NCBI GenBank assembly: GCA_023459755.1
Contig: JAEWSS010000310.1
Coordinates: forward strand, 1-7,065
Direction: 5' to 3'
DNA: 7,065 bases
Origin: Verrucomicrobiota bacterium
Lineage (GTDB): Bacteria; Verrucomicrobiota; Lentisphaeria; Victivallales; Victivallaceae
Shown piece after piece: positions 1 through 7,015 of this stretch; positions within the stretch are counted from its first letter, which is position 1; every line of letters starts with the position of its first letter. The notes under the pieces were generated by a model, which was given only the letters and a program-made list of their open reading frames with translations, did no database searches and was not told where the DNA came from. The translations under genes and the position numbers were made by a program.

Positions 1-1611
1 GGACTGCGCGGCGCCAAAAAGGGCGACTGGGTAAAAATCAAGCTGCTTCCGGCCGGCGAACGCAGCGGAGAACGGTTCAACGGCACCGTGATCGAACGGA
101 TCGGACAGGCCGGGTTGATCTCGGCCGACCTCGACGCGGTGGCCGCCGAATATGACCTTGTTCCCGCTTATACCGAAGAACAGAATCAGGAGGCCGCCCA
201 ACTTGTTCCGCGCGACATCGTCCGCCGCGACCTCCGCGGCATGCACACCGTGACCATCGACCCGATCGACGCCAAGGACTTCGACGACGCCGTCGGCGTA
301 ATGCCGGGCGAAAAAGACAACGAACTGATTCTCGGCGTTCATATTTCCGATGTCGCCGGATACATCGTTCCCGGCAACGCCTTCGACCGCGAGGCCGCCA
401 AGCGCGGATTCACCGCCTATCTGCCGGGGCGTACATTGCCGATGCTGCCGAAAACGCTGACCGCAAAAATCAGTCTTCAGGCCGGAGTCGATTCGCTCGC
501 GCATACCGTGCTGTTCACTGTGGACAAAAATTCGTTCAAAATATTGAAGTCCGAACGCTGTCATTCCGTGATCAGGGTGGACAAACGGCTGAATTACGAG
601 GAAGTGCAGAACTTCTTCGATTCCGGCAAAATCCCGCAGGACTGGACAAAAGAGGAAGCCGCCACCGTCAAAACCGAACTCGATATCGCCATGGCCTGGC
701 GCAAAGAACGCCGCGAAACCGAGAAATTCATCAATCTGGCCATGCCGGAAATCCGCGTTCTGTGCGACGAAGTAAATAATAAAATCATCGGCCTGGTCAG
801 CAAAATCCAGCGCGAGTCCGAAGAACTGATTGAAGAATTCATGCTGGCCGCCAACAGCGCGGTTGCCGCCGAACTGGTGGCCAAACACCTGCCCGGACTC
901 TTCCGCGTCCATCCCCAGCCCGACCCGGAAAAACTGCTCGACTTTTCCATGACCGCCGCCGACGCCTTTCATATTCAGGTCGGCGACCTCTCAACCCGCG
1001 AGAACTGCAACAAGTTTCTCGCCTCGCTGCCGGACACGCCAATGCGACCGATCATCCTCAGCGCCTTTCTGCGTTCACTGCCGCGCGCCTTTTATGCCGC
1101 GGCTCCGGCCCTGCATTTCGGACTCGGCAAAACGTTGTACAGCCATTTTACCAGCCCGATCCGCCGCTACACCGATTTGCTGGTTCACCAGCAGCTGTGG
1201 AGCATGGACCTCAACCAGAAATGGAAAAGCCAGGACGACCTCGCCCGCCTCGCCGAACGCTGTTCGGAGCAGGAGGAAAACAACGACCGCGCCTTCTTCG
1301 ACGCCAACGACCGGCTGAAACTTCGCTATCTGGAGTCGCTGCTCGGCAAACGGCAGGGCAATTACTACACCGGCGTCGTCCGCAAAGTCACCGCGGCCGG
1401 ACTGCTGGCGGAAATCACCGAGCTGGGAATTTATGGCTTCATTCCGCTCGGCGGCGGCACGGAACGGCGGCGCGGCGGTGAAAAAATCGTCCACTTCTCA
1501 GGACGCGAAAGCTACAAACCGGGCGATCTGGTGCACCTGACGCTGGAGGACGTGGACTTTTCACGCAATTCCGCGGTGTTCGGAATAACACCGAAAGCGG
1601 GCAAACTTTAA
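1..1611 (+). CDS. rnr: RNase R/RNase II family 3'-5' exoribonuclease, C-terminal 536 residues (5' end outside window)
   Basis: This is a processive, metal-dependent 3'-5' exoribonuclease that degrades RNA to short products in the cytoplasm. The frame is open to position 1, so the gene is cut by the window edge; the GTG at 88 lies inside the protein. Counting from position 1, residues 1 to about 55 are the end of a cold-shock-type OB domain (GDWVKIKL, then FNGTVIERIG). The RNB catalytic domain follows from about residue 73. It has the signature TIDPIDAKDFDDAV at 85-98, whose aspartates D87, D93, D95 and D96 match the metal-binding set of E. coli RNase II (D201, D207, D209, D210). The second RNB signature HFTSPIRRY is at 382-390. 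An S1-like RNA-binding domain covers about 452-530. The protein ends shortly after S1, without the long lysine-rich tail of E. coli RNase R. The partial cold-shock domain and overall layout favour RNase R over RNase II, but the N-terminus that would settle this is missing. The stop codon overlaps that of the opposing operon. Confidence 0.93.
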   Translation, partial: GLRGAKKGDWVKIKLLPAGERSGERFNGTVIERIGQAGLISADLDAVAAEYDLVPAYTEEQNQEAAQLVPRDIVRRDLRGMHTVTIDPIDAKDFDDAVGVMPGEKDNELILGVHISDVAGYIVPGNAFDREAAKRGFTAYLPGRTLPMLPKTLTAKISLQAGVDSLAHTVLFTVDKNSFKILKSERCHSVIRVDKRLNYEEVQNFFDSGKIPQDWTKEEAATVKTELDIAMAWRKERRETEKFINLAMPEIRVLCDEVNNKIIGLVSKIQRESEELIEEFMLAANSAVAAELVAKHLPGLFRVHPQPDPEKLLDFSMTAADAFHIQVGDLSTRENCNKFLASLPDTPMRPIILSAFLRSLPRAFYAAAPALHFGLGKTLYSHFTSPIRRYTDLLVHQQLWSMDLNQKWKSQDDLARLAERCSEQEENNDRAFFDANDRLKLRYLESLLGKRQGNYYTGVVRKVTAAGLLAEITELGIYGFIPLGGGTERRRGGEKIVHFSGRESYKPGDLVHLTLEDVDFSRNSAVFGITPKAGKL

Positions 1612-2375
1612 GACCGGCGGCGGCCCATAAATCGCAGCAGCGCGTCAAGCAGAACGGCCGGATGCGGCGGACAACCGGGAACATACAGGTCAACCGGAAA
1701 TACGCCGTCCAGTCCGCCGTTCGTTTCCGCACCGTCGCGGTAGATGCCGCCCGACGCGGCGCAGGCGCCGCAGGCGATCACAAAACGCGGCTCCGGCATG
1801 GCGGCATAACTTTTTTTCAGCGCGGTCAGCATATTGGCGGTCACCGGTCCGGTGACCAGCAGCACGTCGGCATGACGCGGCGAAGCCACCGCCTGAATTC
1901 CAAACCGGCCCATGTCCCACGCCAAAGTGTTGAGCACGTTGAAGTCGAGTTCGCAGGCGTTGCAGCCGCCGCAGGAGACCTGACGGATCTTCAACGATTT
2001 CCCGCACAACTTCGGCACGGCGGCGTTACGGACAACGCGCGGCGTAAATTCGGCTGAGGGGTCAAGTTTCAACTCTTCGGCGGCAAATGCGGCCATCCGG
2101 TATTCGCGCGTGGCGGTCAATGCGCCGGAACGGCAGTTTTCCACGCAGTCGCCGCAAAAAATACAGCGGCCGAGATCGACGGCGATTTTTCCGGCGGAGT
2201 CTTTTTTCAGTGCGTCGGTCGGACACTCGTCACAGCAAACGCGGCAGTCGGCCGCGCATTTTGACGGATCAAGCGACAACAAACCGCAGAACCGCTCCGG
2301 CAGATTCGGCGGCGCGTCCGGAAATTTTCCGGTGCGGTATCCCTGTAAAAGTCTCGAACGTATGGCTTTCAACAT
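1608..2375 (-). CDS. Hydrogenase-4/Ehr-type small subunit (NuoB/HyfI-like) fused to N-terminal 2[4Fe-4S] ferredoxin domain
   Basis: This 255-residue protein is the predicted electron-transfer subunit of the complex, in the peripheral arm next to the large subunit. Residues about 36-85 form a bacterial ferredoxin domain with C40, C44, C47 and C51 (C-x3-C-x2-C-x3-CP, slightly irregular, with an extra C48) and C71, C74, C77 and C81 (regular C-x2-C-x2-C-x3-C), enough for two [4Fe-4S] clusters. Residues about 125-250 are a NuoB/HyfI-like domain: CNACELD at 138-144, SPRHADVLLVTGPVT at 165-179, CGACAASGG at 202-210 and VPGCPPHP at 232-239. C138, C141, C205 and C235 are the likely ligands of the proximal cluster. 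The CxxC spacing is of hydrogenase type, whereas complex I NuoB has adjacent cysteines. In Hyf and Hyc systems the ferredoxin (HyfH/HycF) and small subunit (HyfI/HycG) are separate; here they form one chain. The gene starts 12 bases after the large-subunit gene, with AAGGA 9 bases before the ATG, and its stop overlaps the exoribonuclease stop. Confidence 0.9.
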   Translation of the reverse strand: MLKAIRSRLLQGYRTGKFPDAPPNLPERFCGLLSLDPSKCAADCRVCCDECPTDALKKDSAGKIAVDLGRCIFCGDCVENCRSGALTATREYRMAAFAAEELKLDPSAEFTPRVVRNAAVPKLCGKSLKIRQVSCGGCNACELDFNVLNTLAWDMGRFGIQAVASPRHADVLLVTGPVTANMLTALKKSYAAMPEPRFVIACGACAASGGIYRDGAETNGGLDGVFPVDLYVPGCPPHPAVLLDALLRFMGRRRS

Positions 2376-2384
2376 TTCGCTGGT

Positions 2385-2389
2385 TCCTT
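2385..2389 (-). promoter_or_regulatory. Ribosome binding site of the small-subunit gene
   Basis: AAGGA on the minus strand, 9 bases before the ATG at 2375. Its two leading adenines are the last two bases of the TAA stop of the large-subunit gene, so a ribosome ending there sits on the next start signal. Confidence 0.7.
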
Positions 2390-3935
2390 AAAGATCGTGT
2401 CCGCAGTAGGACAAATTAAAACTTTTATTGCAAATCGGGAAGTCGGATATCTGAGCGCTGCGCAGCGCCATCGCCAGCCCCTGCCAGTTGTGAAACGAGG
2501 GATCGACAATCTTGTAACGGACAAATTTGCCGTCCGCTCCGGTCAGCACCGCATGACACACTTCGCCGCGCCAGCCTTCAACCAGCGAAACGGCGAACCG
2601 GTCGGCACCCGGCGTCAATTTTTCCGCAACAAGCATATCGGCGTCATCCGTCCAGTTTTCCAGCGCCGCGCGAACCAGTTTACCGGAGGCCGCAATTTCG
2701 TGAAAACGCACCAGCGCCCGCGCCATAACGTCACCCGACGCCGCCAGCGCAGGCAACGGAGGCGGACACGACTGAAGTTCGGACGGAAAATCCAACCGCA
2801 CGTCACGCGCCACACCGGACGCCCGCGCCGCCACACCGACCATGCCCAGCGCCACGGCATCGGACTTGGCCACCACACCGGTATTTTCAAAACGGTCGAG
2901 CGCCGACGGCGTGTCGAACAGCAGATTCAGCGCGTCCATGGTGTTTGAGCGCACCGCGTCCAACCCGGCGACGATCCGGCCGGCCAGCCTGCGATCCACT
3001 CCGCACCGCGCGGAAATTCCGCCCGGCACAATCAGTCCGCGACCGAAACGATTGCCGCACAACGCCGCAGTCAAATTCAGATATTCCCCGCGCAGACGAC
3101 CGCAGAACGACGAAGTCGGCAGATACGCCACGTCTCCGGCCAACGCTCCAAGGTCGCCCACATGATTGGCGATGCGTTCGAGTTCCAGCGCCGCGATCCG
3201 CACCAGCCGGGCGGATTTCGGCGCCGTCGCGCCGCTCAAAGCCTCAACCGCAAGCGCATAGGCGGTTGCATGAGCCGCGGTGCTGTCGCCGGCGGCGGTC
3301 TCGATGTAATGGCCGGAAAGTTTGTCCGGTCCGCCAATCAGCCGCCGCTCGACGCCGCGATGCTGATACCCCAGCGCAATCTCCAGAAAATAAACCGTTT
3401 CTCCGCAGCACTGAAACCGGAAATGCCCCGGTTCAATCACTCCGGCATGAACCGGACCGACGGCGACTTCATGAATCGAGTCGCCCTCCATTTTGAATCC
3501 ATTGTCCAGCCGCGGCGTGAAGTCGGCGTCGGCCGCCCTGCCCCACACGTCCCGCCCGGTAAACGAGCGCTGAAACCGCAGCGGCTTCAAATACGGATGG
3601 CCGACCGGAACAACGCCGAACTGTTCGGCAATCTCACGCTCAAACGGCACCGCCGCCGGCAGCCGCGCCCCGATCGACGCATAAGAACCGCCCGCCAACT
3701 CCGCCGACAACACTCCGATTTTGTGCAGTTCTGGAAAAGACACCACCGCATACAGCCGCAGCGCTTCGCCATCAGCTCCTTCATGCGGCAAAACGCCGAA
3801 CAGACTGGACAAACGCCCATTTTCATGTTCAACCGCCAGTATCAAATTTTCGGAAAATTCAGCAATCGACCGCCGCGGGATCGCCGCCGCCGACACCGCC
3901 GAACCATTGTCCATCAACAGAAAATCACCTGTCAT
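2388..3935 (-). CDS. Hydrogenase-4/Ehr-type large subunit, NuoC-NuoD fusion (HyfG/HycE-like), lacking NiFe cysteines
   Basis: This 515-residue protein is the predicted 'catalytic' subunit of the peripheral arm, paired with the downstream small subunit. Residues 1 to about 130 are a NuoC-like 30 kDa domain with FEREIAEQFGV and GHPYLKPLRF at about 98-121. From about 150 there is a NuoD/HycE-like domain: VGPVHAGVIEPGHFRF at 159-174, LGYQHRGVERR at 188-198 and LELERIANHVGDLGAL at about 250-265. Known active group 4 enzymes hold NiFe with RxCGxC near the start of this domain and DPCxxC near its end. Here the first site reads TAAGDSTAAH (213-222), so the cysteine positions are A215 and S218. The last site reads NLSYCGHDL (507-515), so they are S509 and G512, with one out-of-register cysteine, C511. 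The protein ends there, without a processing tail. I chose ATG 3935, with GGAGG 9 bases upstream, over an in-frame GTG at 3965 that would overlap the previous gene by 28 bases. The family is clear; the reaction is unknown, and a hydrogenase function is not supported. Confidence 0.9.
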   Translation of the reverse strand: MTGDFLLMDNGSAVSAAAIPRRSIAEFSENLILAVEHENGRLSSLFGVLPHEGADGEALRLYAVVSFPELHKIGVLSAELAGGSYASIGARLPAAVPFEREIAEQFGVVPVGHPYLKPLRFQRSFTGRDVWGRAADADFTPRLDNGFKMEGDSIHEVAVGPVHAGVIEPGHFRFQCCGETVYFLEIALGYQHRGVERRLIGGPDKLSGHYIETAAGDSTAAHATAYALAVEALSGATAPKSARLVRIAALELERIANHVGDLGALAGDVAYLPTSSFCGRLRGEYLNLTAALCGNRFGRGLIVPGGISARCGVDRRLAGRIVAGLDAVRSNTMDALNLLFDTPSALDRFENTGVVAKSDAVALGMVGVAARASGVARDVRLDFPSELQSCPPPLPALAASGDVMARALVRFHEIAASGKLVRAALENWTDDADMLVAEKLTPGADRFAVSLVEGWRGEVCHAVLTGADGKFVRYKIVDPSFHNWQGLAMALRSAQISDFPICNKSFNLSYCGHDL

Positions 3936-3937
3936 TT

Positions 3938-5389
3938 CTACAGTCCTCCGCAGATCAGAAACCACAGCAGTATGCCGCCGCAGACCATGGCGGCCGCCGC
4001 CAGCACCGCCGGCACCGCGGAAAGTTTTTCCGCCGCCTGAAACGCCGGCGACTCAGCACCGGCTGATTTCCCGACGCACATGCGCAAAACCGCCAGCGAC
4101 ATTCCGGAAAAAACCGCGAACAGCAGCAGCAGCACCCCGCCCGCCACCAGCGGACGCCCCGAATACAACGCCTGCCGCACAATCATAAATTCAGTGACAA
4201 ACAACGGCGACGGCGGCGTTCCGCAGATCGCCGCCAGACCGATCAGCCACAGCCAGCCGTTGCGCGGCAGACGGCCGAGCAGTCCGCCGACATCCGCAAT
4301 CCGGCGGGTGGAAAAGGCCAGCAGAAGATTTCCGGCCGTCAAAAACAACATCCCTTTTATCATGGTATGCCCGAGCGCGTGAAACAGCGCCGCCGGCACC
4401 GCACCCAGCCCCCAGCCCAGCGCAATCAACCCCATATGCTCAACACTGGAATACGCCAGCATCCGCTTGAAGTCGGTCTGCCGGATGATGAACAACGCCG
4501 CCACGCCAACCGAAATCAGCCCGAAAACAATTAACAGACCGTCGGCAAAACCGTCCGCCGCCGCCGGTGCGACCTGATAAACCCGGATTATTCCAAGAAA
4601 CGCGCAATTCAACAGCGTTCCGGACAGCAGCGCCGACACCGCCGCCGGCGATTCGCTGTGCGCGTCCGGCAGCCAGGTGTGGAACGGCGCCAATCCCATT
4701 TTTGTACCGTATCCGGCCAGCAGAAACAAAAACGCCGCCTTATACCAGTCCGGATTGAGCCCGGAAGCGGCGATCGCGTCAAAGTCCAGCCCGGAAACCA
4801 TTCCGGTTTCGGTAAACCGCCCGGCCGCCGAAAGGAACATCGTGCCAAACAGCGCAAAACCAATCCCAACCGAACAGATCAGCAGATATTTCCACATCGC
4901 CTCCAGCGAATGAGCCGAACGCCGATGACAGATCAGCGGCGCACTGGCCAGCGTGGTCCCCTCCACCGCCACCCACAGAATACCGAAATTCCGGGCGCAG
5001 ATCACCAAAAACATCGTCTCCACAAAAAACAGCATACAGAACACAAACAACCAGTCCGGCATCCGTGGATCGGCGTCATGGCCGCCGGAGTATTTGCGCT
5101 CCACCTTCAACCACCGCACACAATAAACCGCAACCGCCGAAAACAATATCACCGTAACGGTCAGAAAAAACACCGCAAGCGAATCAAGCCCCAGCATTCC
5201 GCCGCAGGACAACGAAAAATCAGGCCTCAACCCGCCGCCGAACAGCATCGTGAAACACACCCCCAATTCGCCGACCGCGACCGCCGCCGGCATAAAACGA
5301 GGCACCGCACCGCGCCGGAAAACCAGCGCCGCCAAAGCGCCGGCCAACGGCAACACCAGCAAGAACTGTATCAACGGTAAATCATTCAT
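3938..5389 (-). CDS. HyfF-like proton/ion-translocating antiporter subunit (NuoL/M/N family)
   Basis: This 483-residue integral membrane protein is the predicted ion-pumping subunit, related to Mrp antiporters and to NuoL, NuoM and NuoN of complex I; about 14 membrane helices are expected for the family, and hydrophobic stretches fill the chain. The residues thought to carry protons in this family are visible: E143 in WVAVEGTTLASAPLI, K230 in GYGTKMGLAPFHTWLPDAH, and K345 preceded by H337 and H341 in HALGHTMIKGMLFLTAGN. The conserved KRMLAYSSVEHMG segment is at 309-320. The particular wording around E143 and K230 resembles HyfF more than NuoL. The start overlaps the preceding HyfE-like gene by 8 bases and has GGAGG 6 bases upstream. 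The stop codon lies 2 bases before the large-subunit ATG. No long C-terminal lateral helix as in NuoL or HyfB is evident. Whether H+ or Na+ is moved cannot be told from the sequence. Confidence 0.9.
   Translation of the reverse strand: MNDLPLIQFLLVLPLAGALAALVFRRGAVPRFMPAAVAVGELGVCFTMLFGGGLRPDFSLSCGGMLGLDSLAVFFLTVTVILFSAVAVYCVRWLKVERKYSGGHDADPRMPDWLFVFCMLFFVETMFLVICARNFGILWVAVEGTTLASAPLICHRRSAHSLEAMWKYLLICSVGIGFALFGTMFLSAAGRFTETGMVSGLDFDAIAASGLNPDWYKAAFLFLLAGYGTKMGLAPFHTWLPDAHSESPAAVSALLSGTLLNCAFLGIIRVYQVAPAAADGFADGLLIVFGLISVGVAALFIIRQTDFKRMLAYSSVEHMGLIALGWGLGAVPAALFHALGHTMIKGMLFLTAGNLLLAFSTRRIADVGGLLGRLPRNGWLWLIGLAAICGTPPSPLFVTEFMIVRQALYSGRPLVAGGVLLLLFAVFSGMSLAVLRMCVGKSAGAESPAFQAAEKLSAVPAVLAAAAMVCGGILLWFLICGGL
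3945..3949 (-). promoter_or_regulatory. Ribosome binding site that fixes the large-subunit start at 3935
   Basis: GGAGG on the minus strand, 9 bases before the ATG at 3935 and within the last codons of the HyfF-like gene. This favours the ATG at 3935 over the in-frame GTG at 3965, which lies upstream of this site. Confidence 0.75.
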
Positions 5390-6071
5390 TGTCCGCCTCC
5401 ATTTCCGCCGGAACCGCGTCCATGTCCCCCAGCGAACTCAATTTATCAGCGTCGATATGCTGGAACTTGCGGCGAATGTGAAACACCGCTATTCCCATCA
5501 CAAACACAAAAACAAAAACGTCAAGCAGTATTCCCAGCTCCACCAGCAGTCCGTGGTGAAGCATCAACCCCATTCCGAACAGACATATGCCGTTCTCAAA
5601 AACCAAAAACCCGATCGTCTGCGTGATCGCCTTCTTCCGCGTCACAATCATGAACAGACCGGAAAAAACCGTGCTGAACGCCGCCGGAAGCGCCAGCGGC
5701 GAAACCAGTTGACGCGGCGTCGGCAATCCGGCGCAGAGAATGAACGCACCGCCGACCGCCGCCAGAAATATCGCCGCCGATACCGAATATCCCACATACG
5801 GCTCAATCTCACGCCGCACCTTGACCACCAATATCGACCTCCGAAGCAGCGCCGGCAGCAGCACACCCTTGATACCCAGTGTCATCACCGCCAAAAACAC
5901 GGTTTCACCAATATGTCCGGTCAGCGCCCCCGGCGCCGCCAGCGGAAGCACCCCCAGCAACACCCCCTGAACCGCCACAATCCGCACGCAGTGCATCAGG
6001 CGGCTCGACGTAACCAGCAACAGATCCAGCGCCAGCACCGCCGCAAAAATTATTCCACCGAGATTTTCCAT
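5382..6071 (-). CDS. HyfE-like membrane subunit (NuoK-related)
   Basis: This 229-residue membrane protein has about seven hydrophobic segments (roughly 4-21, 30-48, 56-76, 93-115, 124-144, 150-172 and 176-198) and a polar tail of about 30 residues ending in acidic residues. It matches the HyfE family through EPYVGYSVSAA at 90-100 and TQTIGFLVFENGI at 150-162. The C-terminal part corresponds to NuoK, whose buried glutamates are part of the ion path; candidates here are E159 and E178, with D184 in the same helix. The predicted role is a small membrane subunit linking the quinone/NuoH-like module to the antiporter module. The gene starts 5 bases after the HyfC-like gene and its end overlaps the HyfF-like start by 8 bases (ATGAATGA). 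Its ribosome binding site is less clean than the others: a GAGG lies only 2 bases from the ATG and a run of six G lies 11 bases away, inside the end of the previous gene. No better start is visible downstream. Confidence 0.87.
   Translation of the reverse strand: MENLGGIIFAAVLALDLLLVTSSRLMHCVRIVAVQGVLLGVLPLAAPGALTGHIGETVFLAVMTLGIKGVLLPALLRRSILVVKVRREIEPYVGYSVSAAIFLAAVGGAFILCAGLPTPRQLVSPLALPAAFSTVFSGLFMIVTRKKAITQTIGFLVFENGICLFGMGLMLHHGLLVELGILLDVFVFVFVMGIAVFHIRRKFQHIDADKLSSLGDMDAVPAEMEADNE
5396..5400 (-). promoter_or_regulatory. Ribosome binding site of the HyfF-like gene
   Basis: GGAGG on the minus strand, 6 bases before the ATG at 5389. It sits inside the last codons of the HyfE-like gene, whose stop lies 8 bases into the HyfF-like gene, so the two are probably translationally coupled. 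Confidence 0.75.
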
Positions 6072-6076
6072 TTCCT

Positions 6077-7015
6077 CTATCGCCCCCCTTTGAACATCAA
6101 CCCGACCGCCAACGCCAGCAGCGCCAGACCGAATGCCCCGATCAGCAACTGCGGAATCTTGACCAGCCGACAGCGCGACATCACCGACTCCAGCACCCCC
6201 ACCAGCACCGCCAGCAAAATCATCCCGCCGAAATAAACCGCAAAATCACCCGCCGCACCAAAGCGGAACGGCAGCAGCGTCATCACTAAAAGCGACCCCA
6301 ACAGCCAGAACTTCAGCGCCGCACCGTAGAGCACCATCGCCAGATCCGGACCGCTGTAATCAAGAATCATCGCCTCGTGAATCATCGTCAATTCCAAATG
6401 GGTGTTCGGGTCGTCAAACGGCACCCGGCAGGCTTCGCACAACAGCACCATCAGCAGCGCCGCCGCAACCAGAAAAGTCACCATCCCGGCGGCTCCACCC
6501 TGAATCGACAGCGGAACGGTCAACACTCCGGACAACTCAATACTTCCGGAAAACATCGCCAGAACTCCAAGCGCCGCAAACAACGGCAGCTCGGCCAGCG
6601 CGGAAAACTGCACCTCGCGGCTCGCCCCCATCCCCTCGAACGCCGAGGCGGTGTCCAGCGCCGCCAGCACCGTCAGCACCCGCACCAGCGCAAACCAATA
6701 CACAAACAGCACCAGATCGCCGCCGAAACGGAAAAACGACGGCGCCGCAACTCCACCCAGCGGCAGCAACAGCGATGCCGCCGTCAACGCCGCCAGTATT
6801 CCCGCCGGCGACCAGCGCAAAACCCGGCTCGAAGACCTGCTGTAAACCGCCGACTTCTTCATCAATTTCCACAAATCACGGTACAACTGGAACACCGACG
6901 GTCCGCGACGCCCGGCAAACCACGCCTTTACCCGGTTTATGACTCCCGGCAGCAACGGCGCCAGCAACAGTGACAATCCCCAGGCGCACCACCATGAAAA
7001 ACATTCAAACCGCAT
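6077..7015 (-). CDS. HyfC/HycD-like membrane subunit (NuoH family)
   Basis: This 312-residue membrane protein belongs to the NuoH/HycD/HyfC/EchB family, which anchors the peripheral arm to the membrane and, in complex I, forms the entrance of the quinone site and the first ion half-channel. About eight helices are expected. The clearest signatures are in loops: AGRRGPSVFQLYRDLWKLMKK (34-54), ALDTASAFEGMGASRE (119-134) and CRVPFDDPNTHLELTMIHEA (196-215). Charged residues matching the conserved acidic set of the family include E127, E134, E194, D201, D202, E208 and E214. Length and motif order fit HyfC or HycD (about 300 residues) with no gap. The start ATG overlaps the stop of a preceding gene by one base in one possible frame (TAATG) and has GGAGG 8 bases upstream. 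The next gene begins 5 bases after the stop. In E. coli hyf, a second antiporter gene (hyfD) lies between hyfC and hyfE; here there is none. Confidence 0.91.
   Translation of the reverse strand: MRFECFSWWCAWGLSLLLAPLLPGVINRVKAWFAGRRGPSVFQLYRDLWKLMKKSAVYSRSSSRVLRWSPAGILAALTAASLLLPLGGVAAPSFFRFGGDLVLFVYWFALVRVLTVLAALDTASAFEGMGASREVQFSALAELPLFAALGVLAMFSGSIELSGVLTVPLSIQGGAAGMVTFLVAAALLMVLLCEACRVPFDDPNTHLELTMIHEAMILDYSGPDLAMVLYGAALKFWLLGSLLVMTLLPFRFGAAGDFAVYFGGMILLAVLVGVLESVMSRCRLVKIPQLLIGAFGLALLALAVGLMFKGGR

Noticed and set aside
88..1611. The exoribonuclease gene starting at the GTG at position 88
   Set aside because: The frame is open back to position 1 and the upstream codons encode a continuous cold-shock-type domain, so the true start lies outside the window.
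2388..3965. Start of the large-subunit gene at the in-frame GTG, position 3965
   Set aside because: It would overlap the HyfF-like gene by 28 bases and adds ten non-conserved residues, while the ATG at 3935 has GGAGG at 9 bases and begins 2 bases after the previous stop.
3162..4040. A 292-codon open frame on the + strand, opposite the large-subunit gene
   Set aside because: It has low-complexity Arg/Gln/Pro-rich content, no family signature and lies fully antisense to a well-supported gene, so it is a composition shadow.
5250..6236. A 328-codon open frame on the + strand, opposite the HyfE-like and HyfF-like genes
   Set aside because: Its translation is dominated by Arg, Gln, His, Lys and Pro with no recognisable domain, as expected from the reverse complement of GC-rich membrane protein genes. 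The opposite strand has clear family motifs and ribosome binding sites.
1608..7015. Respiratory complex I (nuo operon)
   Set aside because: There are no NuoA, NuoJ, NuoE, NuoF or NuoG-like genes, the NuoB-like domain has CxxC rather than adjacent cysteines, and the membrane subunits match HyfC, HyfE and HyfF in motif and order.
1608..7015. Functional H2-producing or H2-consuming [NiFe] hydrogenase-4 or formate hydrogenlyase
   Set aside because: The large subunit lacks all four NiFe ligand cysteines, and no formate dehydrogenase gene is present in the window.
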